A stretch of DNA of 64,000 nt from an uncultured Pseudothermotoga sp. (GTDB taxonomy: Bacteria > Thermotogota > Thermotogae > Thermotogales > DSM-5069), in NCBI GenBank assembly GCA_937995655.1, contig CALKJI010000006.1:1-64000 (forward strand). Reading direction: 5' to 3'. The notes below the pieces were generated by a model. The model saw only the letters and a program-made list of their open reading frames with translations, had not been told where the DNA came from and searched no databases. The position numbers and the translations under genes were made by a program. Below are positions 15,203 through 22,280 of the stretch, in pieces (within the stretch, counting starts at the first letter, position 1; every line of letters begins with the position of its first letter).

Positions 15203-15999
15203 TAAGAGATCTTTTAAGCTACGAATTTTTGAGATTGGCACTCTTTGGAACTATTTTGGTTTCCTTCCTCGCAGCTTTTGTTTCTCCCATCGTCGTCTAC
15301 AGAAAGATGGAATTCATAGGTGATGGGGTTGCCCACGCGACCTTTGCTGGACTTGCCGTTGCCTCGATTCTCTCCAGCGATGCAATCTTTTTTGGAGTGC
15401 TCAGTAGCGTCATTTTCGCACTCTTTGTTTGGTATTTTTCAAGAAAGAACAAATTTTCAGAAAGCAGTACCATTGGTGTGCTCCTTCCAGTCTTTATGGC
15501 TTTTGGAGTATTACTCCTTTCAAAGAGTAGAAGCTACACCGTGGACCTGTCTAGTTATCTGTTTGGTAATGTTCTTTTGGTGAACAAAAGCGACATCTTC
15601 TTTGCCATTGGAGTGATTTTTTTCACAATTATTGTCTATCTCCTTTTCTGGAGGGATATAACATACTACATCGGTGACGAAAAAGCTGCGAAATTTTATG
15701 GAATAAAGGTAAATCTGATAAGTCTTTTCATAATGTTCTTTGTATCTTTTTCTGTGGTTGCCACTGTGAAGATATCTGGGATTATATTGATGGGGACTTA
15801 CATCGTCCTGCCTGGTGTTTTCGCCAAGATAACTTCAAAGAGTTTCAAAGGAATAATTCTCAAGTCACTTTTGTTCTCGTTGGTGAGTTCGTTGACTGGC
15901 TTCACCGTGGCTTATTACTTTGATCTACCACCAGGACCAACCATAGCTTTGACTGCCTTCGTTGCCTTGCTGATTACTACTACACTGAAGAGAAAATGA
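15199..15999 (+). CDS. znuB: Metal ABC transporter permease (ZnuB-like, ABC-3 family)
   Basis: This is a 266-residue integral membrane protein with about eight membrane segments. The start is a TTG that overlaps the ATPase stop by 4 nt. ABC-3 family signs are VVYRKMEFIGDGVAHATFAG near residue 32-51 and the C-terminal ALTAFVALLITTTLKRK. It forms the zinc or manganese channel. An IS element begins about 30 nt after its stop codon, so the original operon terminator is now probably the hairpin at 17338. Confidence 0.9.
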   Translation: MIRDLLSYEFLRLALFGTILVSFLAAFVSPIVVYRKMEFIGDGVAHATFAGLAVASILSSDAIFFGVLSSVIFALFVWYFSRKNKFSESSTIGVLLPVFMAFGVLLLSKSRSYTVDLSSYLFGNVLLVNKSDIFFAIGVIFFTIIVYLLFWRDITYYIGDEKAAKFYGIKVNLISLFIMFFVSFSVVATVKISGIILMGTYIVLPGVFAKITSKSFKGIILKSLLFSLVSSLTGFTVAYYFDLPPGPTIALTAFVALLITTTLKRK

Positions 16000-16009
16000 A
16001 AGTTGGCTT

Positions 16010-16062
16010 TTCAAAGTGGTCTTTGCTTTTGTCCTGAGTCTTTGAAAAAGTTATTTTGAAGG
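16010..16062. repeat. Left copy of a ~52-bp imperfect direct repeat at the IS ends
   Basis: It begins with TTCAAAGTGGT (16010-16020) and ends with AAAAGTTATTTTGAAGG (16046-16062). Both blocks recur in the same orientation at 17177-17187 and 17211-17227 with nearly the same spacing (36 versus 34 nt). They may be transposase-binding sites or traces of recombination. Confidence 0.6.
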
Positions 16063-17129
16063 TACTTGGTGAAGACATATTTACCATCCAAATTATTCAT
16101 AGAATAAAAGGCACCTACTTTTCTTAAGATACCTTCAAGGAGCAAAGTTGGGAACAAGAGCACATGGGATGAAACCATTAATTTGGACTCCTTGAATTTT
16201 TCATAAGGAGTTTTACCATTCATCCCTTTACCATTATGAGGTTTAAATAAATTCCAGGTATCCTGCCATTTTTGAGCTCTTGTAATGAATTGGTCCTTTG
16301 ATTTGCAGCGTTCAGCATGAATCATCAAAAAGTATTCATCATCTGCTCTATGTGAATTTTCTATTACTCCCATAAGATGTTTAGCTTTTGAGGGAATAGG
16401 AGAAAGAAGTACCCCAAAATGAGACAGCGTTTTGTTCCATTCTTCAAGTTTCTTCTGACTTCCGCCACAAAATTCTTGGCCATTATCAACTCTGATTTTT
16501 ATTGGATTTCTCACATTATGGGTTCTTAACCACAATGCAACCAAGACTATAAAGATGAAACCGAAGGCAGATGAAAGTTCATAAGAATAAGCTGTAAATC
16601 TGGCTCTTGTTCGTATATCTATGATATTCCACTCATAAAGCGGAAGGTTATATTTTTGCATATGTTCATAGACCTCCTTAGGAAGACTTTCTTTATCTAA
16701 GAGATCTTTAGTATCGAGTTGAAATTCACTGAAGGGCATTAATAACTTATAATCATACAAACTTCTTTCTCCTTTTTTTGTTTTTCTTTTATTTTTGCCA
16801 ACATTGTTTCTTTCGAGGATGGACTTTATTGTATTTTCGCTTATTCTTAAGCCATATTTTCTATAAAGATATAAAGATAGACGTCTGTATCTAAAACCGG
16901 TTCTTTTTGCTTCAGAGATAATAAGATTTTCTAATTTAGAAGAGATTTTTCTTGGAGAACTTTTAGGTCTACGTGATTTATCATGTAAGGGTCCGTTAAT
17001 AGCTCTACGCACAGTATTTTTTGAAATACCCAATATTTTTGCCGTTTTCGAGACATTTCGGTTGTTTTGCTCAAAAACGTTTCTGACAACCTCTCTTGCT
17101 TTTTCGGGAGATATTTTAGGGAGGCAGCC
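16011..17129 (-). pseudogene. IS481-like transposase, probably defective N-terminus
   Basis: The main frame (16011-17033, 340 codons from a TTG) contains a winged helix, then an rve-type DDE core: FQLDTKD (first Asp ~107), IRVDNGQEF (second Asp) and GVIENSHRADDEYF (Glu). Coding clearly continues upstream in the same frame to about 17129 (residues KISPEKAREVV..., the first helix-turn-helix) but without any ATG/GTG start. An adjacent frame carries EDKIKINIEENII up to an AAAAAG run, so a -1 frameshift near 17130-17145 has either broken the gene or is used in expression. The C-terminus runs about 20 nt past the likely left end of the element. Confidence 0.7.
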
Positions 17130-17235
17130 TCTCTTCTTTTTATAATGTTTTCTTCTATATTAATTTTTATTTTGTCTTCAAAGTGGTTAATATGTTTATA
17201 CCTATTCGAGAAAAGTTATTTTGAAGGACTTGACA
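16030..17235. mobile_element. IS481-like insertion sequence
   Basis: About 1.2 kb. Candidate ends are TGTCCTGAGTC (from 16030) and, read inward on the minus strand from 17235, TGTCAAGTCC; both start TGTC and continue AGTCnTTnAAAA, an imperfect inverted repeat preceded by TTTT on each side. I found no convincing target duplication. It lies between znuB and the Opp-type operon. Exact ends are uncertain by several bases. Confidence 0.6.
17177..17227. repeat. Right copy of the ~52-bp imperfect direct repeat
   Basis: TTCAAAGTGGT (17177-17187) and AAAAGTTATTTTGAAGG (17211-17227) repeat the blocks at the left end of the IS in the same orientation. Confidence 0.6.
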
Positions 17236-17258
17236 AAACAGATCTTTTGTGTTATCAT
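17230..17258 (+). promoter_or_regulatory. Outward hybrid promoter at the IS right end
   Basis: A consensus -35 TTGACA (17230-17235) made by the IS terminus is followed, after 17 bp of flanking DNA, by TATCAT (17253-17258). It would transcribe away from the element towards the terminator at 17338. Confidence 0.6.
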
Positions 17259-17302
17259 GCAAAAGATAGTACCTTGACTGGTGAGCAACACCAAAAAGAG
17301 TC

Positions 17303-17330
17303 TTGACAGATTTTATTTTTATGGTATAAT
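17303..17330 (+). promoter_or_regulatory. Consensus promoter abutting a terminator
   Basis: -35 TTGACA (17303-17308), 16-bp spacer, -10 TATAAT (17325-17330). The terminator hairpin begins 8 nt later, so any transcript would be only about 30 nt long. Confidence 0.7.
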
Positions 17331-17337
17331 ATACTTT

Positions 17338-17367
17338 GGCAGGGCAAAAGCCCTGCTTTTGTTTTTT
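17338..17367 (+). terminator. Rho-independent terminator, rightward
   Basis: GCAGGGC / GCCCTGC with an AAAA loop, then TTTTGTTTTTT. It is probably the original terminator of the Znu operon, now separated from it by the IS. Confidence 0.88.
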
Positions 17368-17389
17368 ATTTGCTTTGAATGTGAGAAAG

Positions 17390-17515
17390 CTATTGTGTCA
17401 CCTTTGATGAACTTTCACTCAACCTCTTGGCGTTATATTTAATGGGTTTGTCTTCCCATTTGTTGCCACCAATGGGTTTTGAAAGGTTCTGTTTCCTGAT
17501 ATCTTCTACATTCAC
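17390..17515 (-). CDS. Possible 41-residue ORF or gene fragment
   Basis: From a GTG at 17515 the frame reads MNVEDIRKQNLSKPIGGNKW and on to a stop at 17390; the hydrophilic, proline- and glycine-containing composition looks protein-like. No ribosome site precedes it, and it lies just beyond the terminator of the operon to its right. The frame stays open further upstream through that terminator. It may be a fragment of a lost gene. I do not recognise it. Confidence 0.25.
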   Translation of the reverse strand: MNVEDIRKQNLSKPIGGNKWEDKPIKYNAKRLSESSSKVTQ

Positions 17516-17524
17516 AACAAGCTT

Positions 17525-17548
17525 GAAAAAAAGGTGCTGACGCACCTA
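17525..17548 (-). terminator. Terminator of the Opp-type operon
   Basis: On the minus strand AGGTGC / GCACCT with a 4-nt loop is followed by TTTTTTTC. The stem overlaps the stop codon of the small membrane protein gene. Confidence 0.85.
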
Positions 17549-17779
17549 AAAGATTTTATCCTCACCATCACTGTCCTTTTTCTTTCTTCGTTGACGCTGA
17601 ATTGATACGTATTCAAAGATGCCAAGCATACCTATGAAGAGTCCCGATACAGATGTAGCATAAATGAGAAAGGACAAGACGAAAGACAGAGGTATTATCC
17701 TCAGAAACATTAAAACAACGATTATCCAGCTTCCTAAGAGCAGTGAAGCTCCTAAAAGGATTTTGAGCTTAAAATTCAT
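17546..17779 (-). CDS. Small two-segment membrane protein
   Basis: This 77-residue protein has two hydrophobic segments (about residues 7-27 and 31-56) and a strongly basic tail (QRQRRKKKDSDGE) that would lie in the cytoplasm. Its start overlaps the ATPase gene upstream by 4 nt, and the operon terminator overlaps its stop, so it is the final gene of the Opp-type transporter operon. No domain is recognised. An accessory or regulatory role for the transporter is possible but unsupported. Confidence 0.65.
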   Translation of the reverse strand: MNFKLKILLGASLLLGSWIIVVLMFLRIIPLSFVLSFLIYATSVSGLFIGMLGIFEYVSIQRQRRKKKDSDGEDKIF

Positions 17780-18786
17780 GTTTTAAACCTTTGTTTTTGT
17801 TCTTCTGGGAAACAGAGAACCCTGTGTTTTTCATTTACCCACAGATATTCAGGCCTTCCTCTATCACATAATCCATCTACTCTCGCGTCACATCTTGGAT
17901 AGAATCTGCATCCACTGGGTGGGTTGACAAGACTAGGTGGTTCGCCCGCCGGTACTTTCTTGAAGGTTTTCAAGTTCTCGGCATCGGGATCAGATATGGC
18001 TTCAAACAACGCTTTTGTGTAAGGGTGAAGTGGATTTTCTACTAACTCCTGTGCCGGTGCCTCTTCAACGATCCAACCTGCGTACATAACGATTATCCTT
18101 TCTGAGAAATAGCTCACCGTGGACAAATCATGTGTGATATATATGAGTGCGATACCGTGTTCTTTTTGTAATTGCCTGAGTAGCTGAAGTATCTCAACTC
18201 TAACAGACGCGTCTAACATTGAAACCGGTTCGTCCGCCACTATCAATTTTGGATTGAGTATGGTGGCCCTTGCTATGACAACCCGCTGCTGTTGCCCACC
18301 ACTGAGCATGTGAGGAAATTTCCCAAGAAAATCCTCAACTGGAGTCATCTTCAATTCTGTTAAGATCTTCGTTATCCTTGCCATTTGTTCATTCGGATCT
18401 TTTATTCCATGTATCAACATGGGTTCTTGCAAAATCCTTTTTACGGTCATAAAAGGTGGCAGAGCTCCATAGGGATCTTGCTGGACAAAACCCACCTGTG
18501 AGGAGTACCACAGTTTCATTCGACCATCTAAATCTGTGAGGTCTTTCCCGTCGAATATAACCTTTCCTGAGAAAGGTTTGACCAACCCCAATATAGTCTT
18601 TGCCAAAGTTGTTTTGCCGCACCCACTTTCTCCAACTATCGAGAGAGCCTCTCCTTTTTTCAATGACAAAGTCACATCGTCAACTGCTCTCACATAACCA
18701 GCGTGCACAAATCCAAATCTTCTGAGTTCGTAATAGACCTTCAGGTTCTCTATATTTAAAAGAACACTATCTTGCATCCTGTTCAC
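17776..18786 (-). CDS. Oligopeptide/oligosaccharide ABC ATPase (OppF/DppF type)
   Basis: This is a 336-residue ATPase with Walker A GESGCGKTT near residue 53, a Q-loop (QVGFVQQDPYGALPP), signature LSGGQQQRV, Walker B LIVADEPVSMLD and H-loop ITHD. The C-terminal oligo_HPY region carries a cysteine cluster (CRFYPRCDARVDGLCDRG) that in this family can hold an Fe-S cluster. The start overlaps the OppD-type gene by 20 nt. Thermotogales use this transporter type for both peptides and plant-polysaccharide oligomers, so the substrate is open. Confidence 0.9.
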   Translation of the reverse strand: MNRMQDSVLLNIENLKVYYELRRFGFVHAGYVRAVDDVTLSLKKGEALSIVGESGCGKTTLAKTILGLVKPFSGKVIFDGKDLTDLDGRMKLWYSSQVGFVQQDPYGALPPFMTVKRILQEPMLIHGIKDPNEQMARITKILTELKMTPVEDFLGKFPHMLSGGQQQRVVIARATILNPKLIVADEPVSMLDASVRVEILQLLRQLQKEHGIALIYITHDLSTVSYFSERIIVMYAGWIVEEAPAQELVENPLHPYTKALFEAISDPDAENLKTFKKVPAGEPPSLVNPPSGCRFYPRCDARVDGLCDRGRPEYLWVNEKHRVLCFPEEQKQRFKT

Positions 18787-19753
18787 CTCTCTCGTAAAGC
18801 CAACATTTCACAAACCTTCCTTGGATTTCATAGGTGGGAGGTTCTTGATCACATTTGGAAAATCTCTTGTGACATCTTTCAGCAAACCTACATCCCTTTG
18901 GTGGATTGATCAAACTCGGCGGTTGTCCTGGTATATATCCCAGAACATCTTTTCTGCGCCTCAACCTTGGTATGCTTTCCAATAACTTTTCCGAATAGGG
19001 ATGCAAAGGATTGTTGAAAAATCTTTCAGCATCAGAATATTCTACAATCTGTCCTGCGTACATCACAGCAACATTTTCAGATATCTCACTGGCTGTACCC
19101 ACATCGTGGGTTATGAGTACGTAGGTGAGACCATATTCTTTCTTTATGGTTTTCAATTCGTTCATTATGTTTGCCTGTGTTAGCAAATCGAGCGCTGAGG
19201 TCGGTTCATCAAGAATTACCAGGTCGGGTTTTGCAGACAGTGCCATGGCTATAATTGCTCTTTGTCTCATACCTCCACTCAGCTCAAAGGGGTAACGCTT
19301 CATGAATTGCAAGGGGAATCCAACTAAACGGAGTGCTTCTTTGACCTTTTCCAATGCTTCTTCTTTTGTATTCACCAATCCTCCCACAATCAATGGTTCA
19401 GATATTTGATCTTCTATCTTCACAACGGGATTTAAAGCATTCATAGCTGCCTGGGGAATGAAAGCCATCTTTTTCCAACGAATCTCTTTTCTGAACCTTT
19501 CGTCATCGTATTCCATTATGTTGACACCGTCAAAGTAGACTTCCCCAGCGTACTCTGCAACATTCTTTGGAAGCAGCCTCAAAATGGCTTTACTCAAAGA
19601 AGTCTTTCCACAGCCTGACTCTCCTATGAAAACAAGGGAACTGTTGTGTTCAAGTGCGAAGGTTACACCATCAACAGCTTGAACAGGTCCTCTCATTGTC
19701 TGATAGTAGAGTTTTAAATTCTTTATATCCAATAGCACATTGTTTTTCACCAT
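18767..19753 (-). CDS. Oligopeptide/oligosaccharide ABC ATPase (OppD/DppD type)
   Basis: This is a 328-residue ATPase with Walker A GESGCGKTS, a Q-loop (AFIPQAAMNALNP, the characteristic OppD string), signature LSGGMRQRA, Walker B LVILDEPTSALD and H-loop ITHD. The oligo_HPY tail has PPSLINPPKGCRFAERCHKR with conserved cysteines. It lies 4 nt after the OppC-type permease gene. With the OppF-type partner it forms the heterodimeric motor of the transporter. Confidence 0.92.
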   Translation of the reverse strand: MVKNNVLLDIKNLKLYYQTMRGPVQAVDGVTFALEHNSSLVFIGESGCGKTSLSKAILRLLPKNVAEYAGEVYFDGVNIMEYDDERFRKEIRWKKMAFIPQAAMNALNPVVKIEDQISEPLIVGGLVNTKEEALEKVKEALRLVGFPLQFMKRYPFELSGGMRQRAIIAMALSAKPDLVILDEPTSALDLLTQANIMNELKTIKKEYGLTYVLITHDVGTASEISENVAVMYAGQIVEYSDAERFFNNPLHPYSEKLLESIPRLRRRKDVLGYIPGQPPSLINPPKGCRFAERCHKRFSKCDQEPPTYEIQGRFVKCWLYERGEQDAR

Positions 19754-19757
19754 ATTC

Positions 19758-21101
19758 TCACATCCGTCTCAATCTTGGATTGAAGATCCTATCCAAGGCA
19801 AAACCGAGCATTGAAAATCCTAAACCTGTTATGATCAAAAAAGTAGATGGTATTACAACCCAGTAATACTGCCCCATGTACAAAGCCCCTCTGCTCTGAG
19901 CGTCATATAGTATCTTTCCCCAGGTTGGTATAACTGGATCGGAGATGCCTAAGAAAGCCAAGGTTGCTTCCAAAAAGACAAAGGCGGGCACCTCTATAAC
20001 AAAGGTTGGAATAAGCATTGGAATGATTCTTGGTGCCATGTATCTAAAGATTATTCTTGAACCGCTTGAGCCGTATGCTTGGGCAGCCTCTATGTAAGGC
20101 ATTTCACGAACTTGTAGAAACATTGCCCTGTAGATTTTAATACCTGATCCAAAGACTCCCAGTAATATGACCGTACCGAGGATCACCCATATGCTTCGAG
20201 AATAGAACATTCCAATCATGATAAGTATTATCAGAGTAGGAAGGATCATTCTGATTTCAGTTATCCTTTGAATCATACCATCAACTACTCCTCTATACCA
20301 TGCTCCTGTTGCGGCTATAAGCATTGTCAATACAGCGGTACCCACAGCAGCCAGCAAACCAAAAATCAAGGCAATGGGGGCTCCCCAGAATAAGGCTACC
20401 CTTAGGTCTCTTCTCAAGTGGTCCGTACCGGCTATACCATGGACCGTTCCATAGACGACCAGCCGGGCATCAAGGTCATCATCAGGTTTAAAAGACAGGG
20501 CTTCGATTATGAGTTTATACTTTCCTTTCAACGGCGCACCATCATCCTGATTCGATGGTTTAGAAAAAAGTCCTATGTGTGCATCTTTACCTGTTAATCG
20601 CCTTCTTAATGCTGTGTCTTGAGACATTTCATAAGAATCTCTTGCTTTTATAGATCCTCTTTTCAAGGAGATCTTTCTCCCGTCGGGAGTTTCCCAGTAA
20701 AAGGTACCATACATGTTACTGTCTGGAAGTTTTGTATTCATGAAGAGATTTATTTCCGTTGGGAATTCGTCGTAGGGAAATTCGAACTCAAGAATTATTC
20801 TGATTTCTACATCCTTTTCATGCCTTTCAACGATCTTAGCAGCTGGGTTATTTTTGGAATCAACGATTATGGTTCTTGCAAGTTTTTTTGGTGTGAACCA
20901 ATCAAAGAAAACGGGCCGAGCAAATCTTGGGTTTTCAATCCAAATTTGATCTGCACCACGCCAAAGCTTGGTTGCCTGCGAGTAGGGTATTGCAATCACG
21001 GTGTAAATAGATAGTACCAACAAAAAACCAATTATGGAAAGACCAAAGATCGCAGATGGATAATTCTTGAGTTCTTTTAGTCTTCGCACTATTGCGCTCA
21101 T
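19758..21101 (-). CDS. ABC permease (OppC/DppC type) with large extracytoplasmic insert
   Basis: This is a 447-residue protein, long for OppC (~300). After the first membrane segment (residues ~16-40) comes a soluble insert of about 170 residues (IIVDSKNNPAAKIVERHEKD, then EINLFMNTKLPDSNMYG, then KGKYKLIIEALSFKPDDDL), expected outside the membrane and resembling a beta-sandwich. The transport domain follows from ~GTDHLRRDLRVALFWG with the EAA-type motif YIEAAQAYGSSGSRIIFR. The start overlaps the OppB-type gene by 4 nt. The insert could contact the large binding protein (inference). Confidence 0.88.
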   Translation of the reverse strand: MSAIVRRLKELKNYPSAIFGLSIIGFLLVLSIYTVIAIPYSQATKLWRGADQIWIENPRFARPVFFDWFTPKKLARTIIVDSKNNPAAKIVERHEKDVEIRIILEFEFPYDEFPTEINLFMNTKLPDSNMYGTFYWETPDGRKISLKRGSIKARDSYEMSQDTALRRRLTGKDAHIGLFSKPSNQDDGAPLKGKYKLIIEALSFKPDDDLDARLVVYGTVHGIAGTDHLRRDLRVALFWGAPIALIFGLLAAVGTAVLTMLIAATGAWYRGVVDGMIQRITEIRMILPTLIILIMIGMFYSRSIWVILGTVILLGVFGSGIKIYRAMFLQVREMPYIEAAQAYGSSGSRIIFRYMAPRIIPMLIPTFVIEVPAFVFLEATLAFLGISDPVIPTWGKILYDAQSRGALYMGQYYWVVIPSTFLIITGLGFSMLGFALDRIFNPRLRRM

Positions 21102-22201
21102 TGTCTTACACCTCCAGCTCCAACCTTTACTCTTGGATCGAGTATTGCATAGATTACATCCAGTACAAGGACTGTTATTGCAAGTAGATAGGCATAGATT
21201 ACATTGGCACCTATTATCACAGGAGAGTCAAAGTTGTTTATGGCTTCATAGATTCTTCTTCCAAGCCCGGGCCAATTGAAGACCGTTTCAAGGGTTATGC
21301 TACCCATCCACTGCGCAATCAAAGAGAGCGCAAAAGAAGTGACTATGGCAGGCATTGTAGGCCTTAGGACATATCTTCTTTCAATCATCGCCGAGCTGAG
21401 GCCCTTTGCCTTTGCCATCTCAACATAGTCTTCACTGGAATAGATTAAAAAGTAGGTTCTCCAGTTATATGTAGAGATAAAGATTGAACTCAAAAGAACA
21501 GAAGAGACAGGGAGAACAAGATGTCTTAGGAGACTCAAAAAGTACTCAAGATTGTTATCGGGAGGCGGAACTCGAACCATTCCACCAAAGGGAAGAAGTT
21601 TTAAAACCGCAGCAAAAAGGAGTATGAGAAATATACCGTAAAACCAAGCAGGAGCTGCTGAAAGCGGTGCCAAGGCAATTATCATTTTGTCAAAGAAACT
21701 GCCATACCGCCGGGACAAAAAGAGAGCAAAGGTTAGAGCAACAAAGAAAAGAATTAAGAAAGCCGTCATCATCAGGACCAAGGTTGGAGCTAGCCTTTCC
21801 AAAATGATTAATCTGACCTGTCTCGAGCCCGTGTCGCTGGTCAACCGTTCAGCATTTCCCAGATTTAAGGTCAAGGCTTGTTTGAGGTAAAGGAAACTTC
21901 TTATCGCAAAAGGTTGGTCAAGTCCAAGTCTTTTGAATTCTACTTCTTCTAACATCTTCACATATTCACGTTTCTCTTCTGGTTTCATCATCCTGTAAAC
22001 TTCGTCCCCCAAAAGACTTGTCCCTATGGCTTCTCTGATCTGAGACTTTCTTATGTTGTCAACGGCACCTCCCATGTTCGCAACCAATATCACCACGTAC
22101 ACACCTATAACCAGGGTTATCGCCATGATGATGATTCTTATGAGAAAATATCTTAGTATCCTTTTCAGATTCGATCTTTGAATCTTTTCGTTATCATTCA
22201 T
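21098..22201 (-). CDS. ABC permease (OppB/DppB type)
   Basis: This 367-residue membrane protein is slightly long for the family because of an extra stretch after the first membrane segment (residues ~50-130, including MKPEEKREYVKMLEEVEFK). The transport domain has an EAA-type motif YVEMAKAKGLSSAMIERRYVLR and the usual GSITLETVFNWPGLGRR box before the last segment. It is located after the binding protein gene, from which it is separated by a strong hairpin, and overlaps the OppC-type gene by 4 nt. Confidence 0.9.
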   Translation of the reverse strand: MNDNEKIQRSNLKRILRYFLIRIIIMAITLVIGVYVVILVANMGGAVDNIRKSQIREAIGTSLLGDEVYRMMKPEEKREYVKMLEEVEFKRLGLDQPFAIRSFLYLKQALTLNLGNAERLTSDTGSRQVRLIILERLAPTLVLMMTAFLILFFVALTFALFLSRRYGSFFDKMIIALAPLSAAPAWFYGIFLILLFAAVLKLLPFGGMVRVPPPDNNLEYFLSLLRHLVLPVSSVLLSSIFISTYNWRTYFLIYSSEDYVEMAKAKGLSSAMIERRYVLRPTMPAIVTSFALSLIAQWMGSITLETVFNWPGLGRRIYEAINNFDSPVIIGANVIYAYLLAITVLVLDVIYAILDPRVKVGAGGVRQ

Positions 22202-22231
22202 CGATTGCTGAATCCTCCCTTCATTTCAACA

Positions 22232-22254
22232 AATGGGGGGACGTGCCCCCCATT
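22232..22254 (-). terminator. Hairpin between binding-protein and permease genes
   Basis: A perfect 9-bp stem AATGGGGGG / CCCCCCATT with a 5-nt loop. There is no T tract, so it probably slows 3' decay of the binding-protein message and lowers permease expression rather than terminating. Confidence 0.7.
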
Positions 22255-22280
22255 CGATTGTCTTGGCATTTTGTGCAGAT

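Noticed and set aside
16030-17235. Target-site duplication of the IS
   Set aside because: Flanking bases on the two sides do not match convincingly for any assumed end positions.
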